64,000 nt of DNA from Heterocephalus glaber (Eukaryota; Chordata; Mammalia; Rodentia; Bathyergidae): the NCBI RefSeq assembly GCF_000247695.1, contig NW_004624783.1, positions 2,945,312-3,009,311 of the forward strand, read 5' to 3'. The notes below the pieces were generated by a model. The model ran no database searches. It was not told the origin of the DNA and was given only the letters and a program-made list of their open reading frames with translations. The stretch's first letter is position 1; every line of letters begins with the position of its first letter. Shown piece by piece: positions 11,292 through 22,600 of this stretch. Made by a program: the position numbers and the translations under genes.

Positions 11292-11618
11292 CCTTATACT
11301 TTATTATCGTCTATGAACTATAGAAGTTGCTTAATCCCAATGTCATCAATAAAGTACTTTTTATATGGAAAGAAAATCATCCTGCTTTCAAAATATAAAG
11401 ATATGTATTTAACATATAATGTATAACTCTTTAATTGTGTAAGAATTATATATTATAAAGAAAGCTTTCTGCAGCAAAGAATATACTGCTTCCTAAAACA
11501 GAAGAAATTATCCCAGAGGCGATACTTTTATTTTAATGTATGCTTTAAAAGGTTGTTCACATCTGTTTATTTGTTTTTCTTAGAAAAATATTAGATACAA
11601 CAGAAAAAATTGAATCAT

Positions 11619-11705
11619 GGGCCAGGGATTTGGCTCAGTGGTGCCACCTGCCGCACAAGCACAAGGTCCCGAGTTCAATCCCCCATACCCAAAAAAAAAA
11701 AAAAA
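11619..11705 (+). mobile_element. tRNA-derived SINE (ggccggggatttagctcag family)
   Basis: It begins gggccagggatttggctcag, has a B-box region gagttcaatccc, and ends in an A tail. The flanks tgaatcat and agaatcat form a short target-site duplication. The family is described under the 26,257 and 44,179 copies. Confidence 0.85.
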
Positions 11706-11818
11706 GAATCATTAAGAAAATTCTCTGGATGCCATATAAGTAGCCCAAAAGTTAATCCTTAATTTTAGAAAAGTAACTTTTTGATTAAGTAAAATGGAAC
11801 GTTTGAAATTTTCACTAC

Positions 11819-11930
11819 AGAGGCTGAACAACTTAACAATTTAACAAGATCCTGTCTGAAAATAAAAATATGAAAAGGTCTGGAAATGTAGTTCAGTAAG
11901 AAGGCCTAGGTTCAATACCCAGTACAACAC
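11819..11930 (+). mobile_element. B1 plus ID-type dimeric SINE, degenerate and truncated
   Basis: The block 'aggctgaacaacttaacaat' and 'aagatcctgtctgaaaataa' matches the end of the 7SL-derived part. It is followed by an ID-like block 'ggtctggaaatgtagttcag' and 'ggttcaatacccagtacaac'. The start of the 7SL part is missing. It has the same arrangement as 7,769 but is older. Confidence 0.6.
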
Positions 11931-11934
11931 AATA

Positions 11935-14900
11935 CACACACAGGCGTGCAAACACACACAATCTCTATATTATCATCCAAGCACAAATATAAAGAGAAAA
12001 ATATAGTATTTGTTTTGATACCTTAATATCAATATAAAGCAAATGTAATTTTCACTTGAAAGTAATCATCAGTGTTCTGCAATACCCATTATCTCCAGGA
12101 ATGTTTTACTACGGATCTTTCTACAATACAATATTCCACATAGAATCTGGTTAACCAATGATATTAAAATCACTGAGCTTTACTGTAGCAAGAAGAAATG
12201 TATTTCTGCTTCCATATAAGATGATTTCTATAGCCTTGCTGTAGTATTTATAATTCACAGTGATTTTTATATTCTCACAGTCTACTACAGATTTTTCTTA
12301 GTGATTTATGGTAGGCTCTTTTAAAGTCTCGTTCATATTTATGGTTCATTCTCCACCCAGAAAAGGTAACAATCCTTTCTATGTATGTATGTCATGATAA
12401 ACTTGCAGACTGACAAAGGGTGGACATAGGCAATCTTTACACAATAAAAAGATCGATGAACAACTGGTGATGCAATTATAAGGCACTTTTCATATGGAAA
12501 AAAAATACAAATAGACCACAAAATGGAATCTCACATGACAGAATTTTAAGCAGGCTTATATTTCAAATGTCTACATAGTGCTCATTTGTTCACAGTAAAC
12601 ACAAAGGTTAGTGGTTCACACATGTAACATTTTGTTGGCTATTCTGTCATCATTACTAAGAACATGTTTCCACAGGGTACGTGTGTTAGACTGTCAGTTG
12701 CTGTCAACAAGCCATAATGGTGGAGAATCAAAACAACCTAGTCAAAAATAACTTTTATAGGGAAAGTTATTATCTAGGTTCGATGACCACTGGTGAATAT
12801 AGACATAAGAGTTTCTGGACAGCACAGAGAGCTGAAGGTTGGTAGGGTATGATGATGGCAGAAGGTGTTGAGGGTATATGACCCTGGACCTTTTAGACAA
12901 TTGGGCTGTGTCAGTGTTCTAATCTGGTTGCCAGCCCTCTCCTCAAACCCATTTACCACTTCTTATTACCCACACAAGACATTTCTCTGTATTTCCTGGA
13001 TTCCAAGGTATAGGTTTTCTCACGTTTTAACATACCAAAAGACAGTTATCTTATGGCAGATGTATCCATTGAAGGTAGTTTTTCTTTTCTTTTTTCCTCA
13101 TCTTGCTACTTCTTAGTAACTTAAAACCATAGAAATGAGAATTTGTTAATACTGCTGCTATAAGGACTATTTCTAATCTAAGCTTTGTTCCACTTCTCTT
13201 GTCTCTGCTTTTATTCATTGTTTTATCTTCAGTTGCTTTCTACAGTTCGTTCACAGAAACATCTGGATTATTCAACAAATCACAATGAATCAGGCAAATT
13301 ATCTGAGCCTCAGTTCTGCCTCAATGAATAGGACAAAAAGCTTTAAAAGTTAAAAGTAATAACAAAAAGGTAACAGTAATGAGAACATAGTTAACATTAC
13401 TGAACTGAAGTTCGGTCCTATAGATGGTTCAGAAGATAAATTTTAAGTTATTTTTCACTACAATTAAATGTTTTCTTTAAAAAGGGCACCAGGTATATGT
13501 AATTATCCTGACATGCAGCTGTCTTTTCAATTCAGAATTATTGACCTTTTTCCATCCATCAGTAAGCTTTGAGCTGGGCAAGTCTACCCTATCAAAACAC
13601 TGAAAAACAGCACCATGTCAGAGACATTATTAAAGAAACATCAGAATTGGAGATCCAATTCTTCATCTTCCTAGGAGAGCAGTTCAGTTATGGTCAGGAA
13701 CCAGCTCTAAATAAAACCTTGTAACTCTTTATCTGATTCAAGGTGTTTAAATCATGTCTGAGGATGAAGAAGAGGAAACTATACAGAAGAAAGACTGAAA
13801 ATTTTAAAATAGCGAATGAAAGGAAAAAATCATTCAAGAGTACAAGAAAATTTTCTTTCATTAATAAATAAAATCTTAGTAATTACCTAAATATTTGCAT
13901 TAGTCTGTTAACCATATATATTTAAATTTAAAGACTCATTTACAGCTAAAGAAAATAACATTAAAAGATATTCCCTAAAATTACAAGTCAAGAGGCAATC
14001 TGCATGTAGAATTTAGATGAGCTAAAATGTTGAGATGGTATTTGTCAAGTAGTACCTCACACAATTTTTCCCACGTTCCCATTAATATCTATGAATGGAA
14101 AAGACAAACAACTCACAATGCTGGCAATCTGGCCCACCACCTCACTAGAACACTGCTTAAAAATAGCACTTCAAATTAAACAATTTATTAGTAAACAGGA
14201 GAGGGATGACAATGGAGCTCTGACAAACAGAATCATCTTTCATAAAATATAATCTATAAAGATAAATATTATCATGGGAAATAATTTGAACATTTTCTTA
14301 TTCTCTCTATATTACTTAAGGCAAGTAATGAAGCAATTTGAGGATTCTATCTCAAGAAAATAGATTTGCATTATATGAAAGCTAGGAACTAAGCTGGCAA
14401 GTGTACATGTGAAATTGATTTCTAAGGCTTAGGAAATAATTTAATTAACACCAAAATATTTCTATAGTAGGCTAAAAGACAATCCCCATTTCCACAGTCA
14501 GCAAACAACAGGTCCTGGTAGTTTTCCCATCATTTAAGAATAAGTAAACAAGAAGGAAAATAAAAAAGGAAGGAAAACATAAATTTCAAGAAACGAGAAA
14601 CAAAAAATTTTCAGTACATCCTGGCATTCTTAGTAGCATACAACACATTCCTCTTACCACACTAAACGAAACCTTTAATGGCAAAATAGGTTGAAAGGTG
14701 AAGAAAGCCGCAGGATATGACTAAAAGGAACAAGGGAACGTTAAGAAGAACTACAAGAAAGCCACAGTAAAAGTATTATGTTAGTATTAACTGATATTCT
14801 ATATAATAAGCAGTTAAAAAAAAACAAATTCAAGAAGTACTTTCAAATGTAGATTTGAAAAAAGCTAGGAACAAATGATGAACAGGAAGATTTGGGGAAG

Positions 14901-15320
14901 GGATTCAACCCAAGATGCACAGAAACACCATTTTTTAAATGAGATATTTGCACATGCATGCATATATACACACTGAAATATATTTTCTTGCTTGCGAGGA
15001 AAAATGCCATCAAGAAGGAAACAAATGAGGTTAGCATATGCCGGCGGAGGGGTGGGGGGGCGGGGAGGATAACTCATCTAGACAAAATTTATTTGTAATA
15101 CAACACCTTGCACCAAGAAAAAAGAAAATAAAGAACTTGTAAAAAGAACAAAAAACAGAATAACTATACTTTCTGTAGCACTAAATGATAGAAAATTAAG
15201 AACAATGTCTATAGATTTTTAAAGAAAAAATGTGTGATAAAAAAATTTATTCTCACATTTAAGAGAGTTCAGAAATGATAACCTGAGAGAATTCAGAAAA
15301 CAAAGAGTTCAAAGCCTGTG
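11935..15320. other. Long mostly unassigned stretch
   Basis: No confident repeat or gene was found over about 3.4 kb. A G-rich tract lies at 15,040-15,069. A 37-codon minus-strand frame at 14,057-14,170 lacks low complexity but has no other support. Frames near 12,774-13,116 overlap on both strands and show no domain. Confidence 0.3.
15040..15069 (+). other. G-rich tract with quadruplex-forming pattern
   Basis: Runs of G (gg, gg, gggg, seven G, gggg, gg) are separated by single or double other bases within 30 bases, in a region otherwise about two-thirds A+T. Four runs of three or more G with one-base loops can be chosen, the usual G-quadruplex pattern. Confidence 0.6.
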
Positions 15321-15324
15321 TCTT

Positions 15325-15805
15325 AGAGGGTAAATTAGGTTTGCAGGACAGTGGTAACAAATCACCACCTCTAGTGGGTTAAAATAAATTTAATTCTCTC
15401 TCATAGCTCTTGAGGCTGAAAATCCAAGTCAAGGTGTTGGCAGGGCAATGTTCTCTCTGAAGGCTTTAGGAAAGGATCCTGCCTTGACTCTTCCTCGCTT
15501 TTGGTGGCTGCCAGCAATCCTTAGCTTTCTGTGGCTTATAAAAGATTATCCTAATTTCTGTCTCCATTGTCACATGGCATTCTTCTCATGTGTCTCCTTC
15601 TCTGTAACCAAATTTCCATCTTCTTATAAGGGCAATAGTCATTAGTTCAGGGTTCACCTCAATCCAGTATGACCCACTATAATCCAATATCATCTTAAAC
15701 TGATTACATCTGCAAAGATCCTATTTCTAAATGAGGCCACATACATAAGTATTAAAGGTTAGGATGTGAACATTAACTTTTGGGATGACACAATTCCACT
15801 CACTA
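15325..15805 (-). mobile_element. MLT1-type ERVL-MaLR LTR, minus strand
   Basis: Read on the minus strand, block order follows MLT1: 'gaatgttaccttatttgg'-like sequence (plus-strand position near 15,720), 'gcagatgtaatcag' (near 15,700), 'cttataagaagatgg' (near 15,620), 'cagccaccaaaagcgagg' (near 15,500), then the 'gagagagaattaaat' polyadenylation region and a 'gttaccactgtcctg' end near 15,345. The 65-codon plus-strand frame at 15,448 lies inside it and is not a gene. Confidence 0.75.
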
Positions 15806-16450
15806 TAAAACGGAAAAATACTTTTAAGATATGTTCTCGGCTCCCAAGGATGAGTAGAAATTAGAATTTAAAGGATAAGGAAGTCATGCATGATATTAAA
15901 GATCAGTGTATTTTCCCAGGCCCAATGTTAGTAATCCACCTGGACTGCAGGGAGTGAGGCACAATGTGTAATCCAAGGGCAAAGTGAGACCAGAAATGTT
16001 TTCCGAAGCTGTGCCTTTTCTGCTTTGCCCTTCATCTAAGGAACCACGTATGCTGACCTACACTCAAAATAGTAGTTGGACATTTAAGACAATAACAATG
16101 ATATTCTACCATTTACTAAGAGTGGCTCAACTAATTTAAACATGTTTGTGACTCTATTCAAGTGGAAATACTAAATAAAAGTGCATTTTTCTCCCTAAAT
16201 GAGCTATATAGAACAACGTAATAGCCTTTTATTTCTCTTTTTGCTCAGGAACTTAAGTATTTTTTCACAACTTTGAAACACACATTGAACAACCTAAATT
16301 GTTAGACTTTTTATAAGTTTTTAGCTCATCTAGGTTGTGACTATACCCATATTATGAATGCTTAAAATTAATTAGGATACAAATTGGATTTTTAAGAGAT
16401 AGATAAATATATAACTAAAAGTTAAGGCTTATTCCTGGGACTTTGGATGA
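15806..16450. other. Unassigned AT-rich sequence
   Basis: Nothing is recognised. Confidence 0.3.
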
Positions 16451-16535
16451 TTTTTTTTTTTGGCGGTACTAGGATCAAACTCGGGACCCTGAGCTTGTGA
16501 GCCAGGTGCGGCACCACTGAGCTAAATCCCCGGCC
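16451..16535 (-). mobile_element. tRNA-derived SINE (ggccggggatttagctcag family), minus strand
   Basis: The poly-T start, 'ggcggtactaggatcaaact' and 'ctgagctaaatccccggcc' at the end give the reverse complement of the family. The flanks ctttggatgattt and ctctggatgattt form a 13-base target-site duplication with one mismatch. Confidence 0.9.
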
Positions 16536-17035
16536 TCTGGATGATTTCTAAGTTTCTATTTTGTGAATGTTCTTTATTTTTCCAAAAATTTCCGTAACAT
16601 GCATGCAACTATATTTATAAACACAAAAAATGGCTTATTTAAATAAGCATGTACAATTTTATATTCACAATATATTGACAATTATATGACTTTTAAGGAA
16701 GCAAAAATTTGGAAAAGTCCACCAAAATGTGAACAATGTAATCTCTAGGTGCTGGGAATATGGAAAAGTTAAATTTTCTTTCTTATGCTTTTCTATATTT
16801 CCCAAATTTCTACAATAAATATGCCATATTCTTGCAATAGAAACAATATAAAAATAATATAAAAAGTGGTGAGTGGGGTGGACTTGCCCAGTAGACCTAA
16901 AGTAACATTTTATCAGTAAGATCTATCCTACTTGGGAAAAAGCAAACAGAAGTCTCTGCCTAAAACAATGTGTAATAAAAAAGGATCAACACTGATATTT
17001 TCATGCCTTAATATGCTTTTTTAAATGATATATTT

Positions 17036-17117
17036 GGGCTGCGGCTGTAGCTCAGTGGTAGAGTGCTTGCCTAGCATGCATGAGGCCCTGTGTTCAATCA
17101 CCACTATCACAAAAAAA
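17036..17117 (+). mobile_element. ID-type SINE, well preserved
   Basis: It begins gggctgcggctgtagctcag, with 'gtagagtgcttgcctagcat' and 'gcatgaggccctgtgttcaa' following the ID consensus. It ends with a 'tcac' plus A tail. The A box is intact and the B box has a change (ttcaatcac). This is the clearest ID copy in the window and differs from the ggccggggatt family in the 'gcttgcctagcatgc' middle. Confidence 0.85.
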
Positions 17118-17119
17118 CC

Positions 17120-18026
17120 TATCCATTTCAAAATAATTTATTTTCTAATCCATCCAGAGCAAAATACAAGAAGATATATGGAATGATGAAATGCTTTGTT
17201 GACTTGACCACAATCACTCAAAAATAAAACCATAAGATGCCAAAGCAAACTGAAAACCATTTTTCCTCTTTAGTATTTAACTCATGATTAAAAACCATCA
17301 TTAATCCTACCAAAATGTTCCTGTGTCTTCAAGGGGCTAAATAAACTTGTATAAATGTAACTGCAGCCTGGGGGGCAGGTGACAAATAAAGTGTCAAAAG
17401 TATGTTTAGAAATTGTGATTGAGGCTGACTCTAACTGCCAGACCTTGAAAATTATCACTTGACAGTGAGTTACACTTTAGCCTCAAAATAGTTACCAATC
17501 AAGAATATTATCATTACATACATGAAAAAGTAGAGATAGTCCGTAGTTGTCTCAGTTCCTGTGGGGTTCAGAGATCTTCTCTATTGCCTCCAAAATTATA
17601 TGTGAGGATAGGTCACATTATATGTGACATTTTTGTAAAACAAAACAAAAAAATACATAATTTTTTAAAAAGCAAAGATGAACAAAACCCAAGCTCTAAT
17701 TTTATGCTTGTTATCCAACAGACATAAAATTATATTGCCCAATCACTAATAGTTTCTAAAAGCTTAATCTTAATTTCTGTACTTATTTCCTCAAGGTCTG
17801 GCAACAGTGTGCCAACTGGCCTTGGTCTGGTAACCATGCTCTTAGTAGCTCTGAATAATCCAGTCCAGTTGGAAGCCAGCACATTTTTACTAGTTAGTAG
17901 TGTGCAACATTCAGAAAAGACCAACTATATTTTATGGACAACCCTGCACTGATAGCACCATCAAATAACCCAAGATAATTTTATACGAAAAAATGGAGGG
18001 AAAAAGACACATGCAAATAAGCATAC
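17120..18026. other. Unassigned sequence
   Basis: No repeat was identified. A 64-codon minus-strand frame at 17,730-17,924 is compositionally protein-like but has no splice sites at its edges and no recognised domain. Confidence 0.3.
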
Positions 18027-18215
18027 CTGTGAGTGCTAAAAACTTGACAGAGTTCCCTTAAACAAGATAACTGTATTACTGAAGGGTTTGGGTTTGTAAC
18101 TGTACTGGGCTGTAAAACCAAAGGGGTTGGTCCAGCTTCACTGGCCGCATGGACAGGCAATGAGAATGTAGATGCCAGGGAAGAACTGAGTACTGTAATG
18201 ACTTCCAACACACAA
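18027..18215 (-). CDS. Candidate internal coding exon, unidentified gene
   Basis: On the minus strand a 189-base segment lies between a pyrimidine-rich acceptor (tttcccttcctctccag, plus-strand 18,216 upward) and a donor CACAG|GTATGC (plus-strand 18,021-18,026). In the frame that uses one leading base and two trailing bases it is open throughout, 62 full codons. The encoded stretch runs from CVLEVITVLSSSL through PLVLQPSTVTNPNPSV to CLRELCQVFSTH. It is rich in Ser, Pro, Thr and Val, without low complexity and without a domain I recognise. The length is a multiple of three, so the exon could be skipped without shifting frame. Against it: splice-like edges around chance open frames are common in such DNA, and no homology could be tested. 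Confidence 0.3.
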
Positions 18216-18377
18216 CTGGAGAGGAAGGGAAACCATCATAAGTAAGAGAAAGGGCTCTTTTTTGAGAAATTTCCAGAAAGAAAAGAGAGGCTCTTCTTTC
18301 TTAGAAAGTATCCTGGTTGGCTGAATAATCTTTCAGAGTTAGAAAACACTGGGTAAATCAGCATAGTTCAGGGCAGA

Positions 18378-18568
18378 AGCTCACAACTACCACTGCACTT
18401 GAGAATTACCTGGAGAATTTGTTTAGTTTTATTTTACTTTGTTTTAAAACATCATTTTCCAGGCGTCTAGGCCTTTGGGACAGGGCCTGAGCATGTATGT
18501 TTGCTTGCTTTGTTTGTTTTAAACTCCCCATGATGATTTTAATGTGCATACAAAGCTGAGAGCCACAG
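18378..18568 (+). mobile_element. MER5A-like hAT-Charlie element, with an interior insertion
   Basis: The start 'cttgagaattacctggaga' and the end 'tgatgattttaatgtgcat' are MER5A landmarks (a 'cacctggag' block, then the 'ggtgattctgatgtgca' block). They flank a middle that is T-rich and partly foreign. The opposing minus-strand frame is not a gene. Confidence 0.5.
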
Positions 18569-19379
18569 AAGTAACAGAAAGGGCTATAGTATATAAAATT
18601 AAAGTCTTGGATTCTAAGATTGGCTCTAACAATTTTTAGTTGTGCGGCACTGCACAAGTCACTTTGTATTCCAAAGCCTTCCCCCACACAACTGTAAAGA
18701 AAAGAATACAACATCTCCTTACTTCATAGGGGTTTTGAAACCTCAAATGTATGTTAACTGTGAAGCACTTTACACATGTTCCAGCAATCCTTTGCCAATA
18801 CAACACTTACTAAGAGAGATTCCAGGTGCTCTTAATAAATCTGAAAATCAGAATCCTATGACTGCATATGGACACTTCAGTAGATTCTATAATGAGTTTA
18901 GAAAAACTTCAATCTGTCAGGATGTGAATGGAAAACTTTGAGAGGCGCTATCCTGTAGCCATCAAATACATAGTATGAGTAATTTATCAATTAATACACA
19001 TATGATCCACAAGCAATGAAAAATACAAACTCAAAATCATACTCATGCCCCCAGAGTTGTCTAATTGAAAAAACTCTGTTCTATTTAAAATAAGAATTTT
19101 AGAGTTGTTGAATTTTAGAATTGTAGGATTGCAGCACTTTCACTGGGTTGGGCCCTCAATATGGTAATCAATCAATCAACAAGACTTTTATGTGCAACTA
19201 ATCTATGTAAATAGATACGATTTAAAAGAATTCCCTAAAAAAAATGACTGTTAACATCTCATGTGGTCCTGTGACTTTTTAAATGAAATCTATCTGCAAA
19301 GACCTCTCAATTTGTCAGCCCAGATCTCTTCTCTGAGCACTTAGGTCAGTATTTGATGTCATGTCTCAGAGCCATCTCA

Positions 19380-19820
19380 AACTTAATATGGCCAAAACAT
19401 ACGCCTCTATTCTCTTCTGACTCTCAACTTTAATGTGGCTTTCTCCTCATCATTCAGGACTCAACTCAAATGTCATCTCTTCAAAGAGGGTTTGCTGATT
19501 ATCCTAGTTTAAAGAAGACACCTTCCAGGGCCGGGGATTTAGCTCAGTGGTTTCGCCACCTGCTGTGCAAGTTCAAGGATCCGAGTTCAATCCTCAGTAC
19601 CAAAAAAAAAAAGAAGATAACTCCCAAACATACATACTCTATCATGTTGTTTATCTAATTTTATCTTTTTCACAGGAGGAAATTATGTATGAGTTCACTG
19701 TCTCCATCTCTCCACTAGGATGTAAGCTCCATGGACATAAAATATTATTAAGATGCTATCATATTCCTCAGTGTGACCCAACACATAAAACATTGTCTCA
19801 AACAAGGTCAGCCCTCAATA
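19380..19820 (+). mobile_element. L2 LINE 3' end, split by a SINE
   Basis: The left part (19,380-19,527) has 'ggactcaactcaaatgtcat' and 'cttcaaagagggtttgctga'. The right part (19,613-19,820) has 'tgttgtttatctaattttat', 'gtatgagttcactgtctcc' and 'actaggatgtaagctccatg', which is the order of the L2 3' end. A younger SINE at 19,528-19,612 interrupts it. The 154-codon frame at 19,547-20,011, the longest in the window, runs across this mosaic and is not a gene. Confidence 0.7.
19528..19612 (+). mobile_element. tRNA-derived SINE inserted in the L2
   Basis: It begins gggccggggatttagctcag and ends 'cagtacc' plus an A tail. The flanks aaagaagacaccttcca and aaagaagataactccca agree at 14 of 17 positions, a slightly decayed target-site duplication. 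Confidence 0.9.
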
Positions 19821-19824
19821 CAGC

Positions 19825-22380
19825 CTCCAACCAGCTAAGTATGTGCCCGAATGGAGGTATAAGGAAGGAGGGAGAGTCAAGAAGAGTAATTGAGCCTGGA
19901 AGTTTCCAGCCTCTGTTTGCCACTCTCTGCTTTTATACTGCCTTTTCTAGTCTCCTTGGTCCATTTTCCTGCCTTTCACCCAGGATCTTTCTCCTTTGCA
20001 TTGAAAACTGACTTTGTACTTTGGCTTGTTCTGAAGGAACACTCAAATTGAACCACTGGGCATCCACTGTCAGTCAGTGAGCTATACTCCACTCTCATGA
20101 GAACCTGGTTCTCAGCATGCTTTTGGTCAGAATATCAGTACATCCACATCTCCTGGCTCAAGAAAATAGAAAGTATTCATAATTCTTTAAATCATGCAGT
20201 TCCTGGGGTCTGTCACTTGTCCCTGGTTCTGGTACAATAGCCAAAATAAAGACAATAGTCTACCACAAGCATTCCTTATCAAACACCATTCTCTTGCTGA
20301 AGGTGAATTTTGTAATTTGAGCTTTCTATTACAGACAATAACACCTCACTTAACACTACATTCCCTGGTGAGGGAGCATTTCTTATCTTACCTTTCCTGA
20401 AAAATAACTTTTCAGAGATAAAGATGAGGTCCTGGGGTTCCTAAGTACTATAATTTTTCCTGGCCCATCATCAGTGCCAGGAAGGTGAAGAAGAAACCTG
20501 TGCTAAAGACCACTCATACAACGCACTGACACCTCCAAAGAGTAAGAGGCATGCAAATGAAACTGTGAAGCAGCAAAAACAAACACTTATTCAGAACATT
20601 TATGGGACTCTGCATCCCATCACTTGACCAGGAAGGATCACAGAAGGGTTTTTAGTATTTTAGTATTTGAGTTTCTACTACCATACAGAAGTGACAATAA
20701 ACACAGGAAAAACTACTATGCACTTCACAGACCATTTGTGATTCCATCCAAGGCTACCCAGCTACTCTCTGGTGAAGAAAGCAGAGAAGAGCTTCCCATG
20801 CTCAGTGCTAGTCACAAGAGCTTTACCGACAGGCTGGGTGTCTACTGTTCATCTTTCCCCTAGGTCAGGGTCTCTACCACTAGGCTCTCCTGGGTCCTTG
20901 GCTGCAAACTATGACTCTGGTTCAAATAATGCCTATGTTCTCCATGTCAGGAATAGCATCCACAACCACACCCAAGCCTGACATCTTGGACAAACACATC
21001 ACCTATGGAAGATGTAAGGACAAGGCAGATGTGGAACAATCCCTACAGGGAAATAAAGTCTTAAATCTCACTCCACAACTCTTGTTACAGCAACTGGGGC
21101 TTCTTAATTCACCCTTTTACAAATCCTAGAGTGGGGCAAACAGATACTGCATTACAGATCTCATGATCATTATACTCCCCTTGGTCATCAGTGCTTGTCT
21201 TCGGGAACCTACCTTTTCAACCCTCAGTACAGGCTTCCTACTGAACTCCCATCATCTCATACCCAAGTGTATTTAAAAGAAATTTATCTCCTCTTATTAT
21301 TACAAATAGTACCACTATTCTTTCTGTTGCACAAGACTTGGTCATGCTGAATTTTTTTTTTTCCTTTCCTCAGTGTGCAACAATCTTCAAATTCCTCAAC
21401 TGCTTTTTTCTTCTTGTCAAAATCCATCTACCCCCACCTCTTCTATACTTTATTAATTATCCCTTCTCCTGGATCATAAACTCCTTTTTCTAATAAATTT
21501 CTTCCTTTAGCTTATAGATAGGTCCAAATACCACCCCTCTGAAGCTCTTTTTGCTCCCTTCCCCATTCACACCTGAGGAATCACTTTCTTGGTTTCCAGG
21601 ACCCCTCACCCCTGTTTTATCATCAAGCACAGTGTGTTATCATTATTAACAAGCTTGAATTCCTACTAGTGAGGGTTCTGTGAAGCAGAAAGCAAAGCTT
21701 TTTCAAATTTAAATCCCCACTGCATAATATTAGTAAATAAATTCACTCCATACAACCTCTCTAATAACTATCCTTTTCTTTCACTACCTTTCTTATTCTG
21801 TCCCTCCTTATCTCATACTAGACTTTTATGAGGGCTTTTAATTTTTAGTTTTATTATACCTAGTATATCTTTGCTAAAACAATTTAATAATATAAATTCC
21901 AGAGATTTTATAAAACATATTAAAATAAATGCAAAACACACACAAACACACACACCTCCCCCAAACCAACAAAAACCTCCAATGGTTCAGCCTTGCTATA
22001 GCAAACCAGGTCAATCAGTCAATCACTAGTAATCAACAGATCTAAAAGATGATGCAGAGAGAATTTCTTTTATTTCACACCCTTCTAAGATTATTCACTA
22101 GAGAATTCAGCCAGCAGGACTGCACTCTCCTCCACTCTGCTCATGGACTCCAACTTCAGTAATACCCATCAGTAGGTATACTGAGTTGGCTTTATGTACA
22201 CACAGACACACATACAACACATAAAGGCTTACCAAAACTAGCCCCACTATGTTATCTACATGTCACACAGAAATGTTCCACAGAAAATGACAGGAACTTT
22301 ACAGAGGAAGTGATAAATGCCTCTTCAAGATTTCAGAAACTTTGTTTCATAAAATATAAAATTTTAAATCCTTAGGTGGG
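19825..22380. other. Unassigned sequence
   Basis: No gene was recognised. The frames at 20,194-21,129 overlap one another in different frames and show no domain. A short AC-rich stretch lies at about 21,937-21,955, and pyrimidine-rich stretches at 21,360-21,600 may hide diverged L2. Confidence 0.3.
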
Positions 22381-22384
22381 ATTT

Positions 22385-22600
22385 CTAGGCCCTCCGTGAC
22401 CCAGCCCCAACCAGACTGTCTTTCACTCATGTCCTACATGCGCACCTTCTGTGGTAGGCTAATCAGTGTACTTCCTCCCCAACCCCAAACTGCTTGTATT
22501 TTCCTTCCTCTATTTTCTAGTACTGCTTCCCCAGATCTCACTCACTTACTGATCTGTAAATACCACTCCACACCGGACCATTTTCCAATCATGTGTTGAG
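22385..22600 (+). mobile_element. Probable L2 LINE fragment
   Basis: The opening 'ccctccgtgacccagcccca' resembles the L2 ORF2 C-terminal region ('tgatctggcccc' type). The following pyrimidine-rich text fits the same region. The copy is old and diverged, so the call is tentative. Confidence 0.4.

Noticed and set aside
17036..17117. A tRNA gene
   Set aside because: The A and B boxes belong to an ID SINE with an A tail; the tRNA cloverleaf is not intact, and similar copies are dispersed through the window.
17730..17924. 64-codon minus-strand frame close to the candidate exon at 18,027
   Set aside because: No acceptor or donor at its edges and no recognised domain; retained only as a note.
19547..20011. 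Longest open frame in the window (154 codons, plus strand)
   Set aside because: It begins inside a tRNA-derived SINE and continues through its A tail and an L2 3' end; no conserved domain.
20772..21129. Overlapping frames of 69-79 codons as a gene
   Set aside because: They occupy different frames with no splice or start context and no domain.
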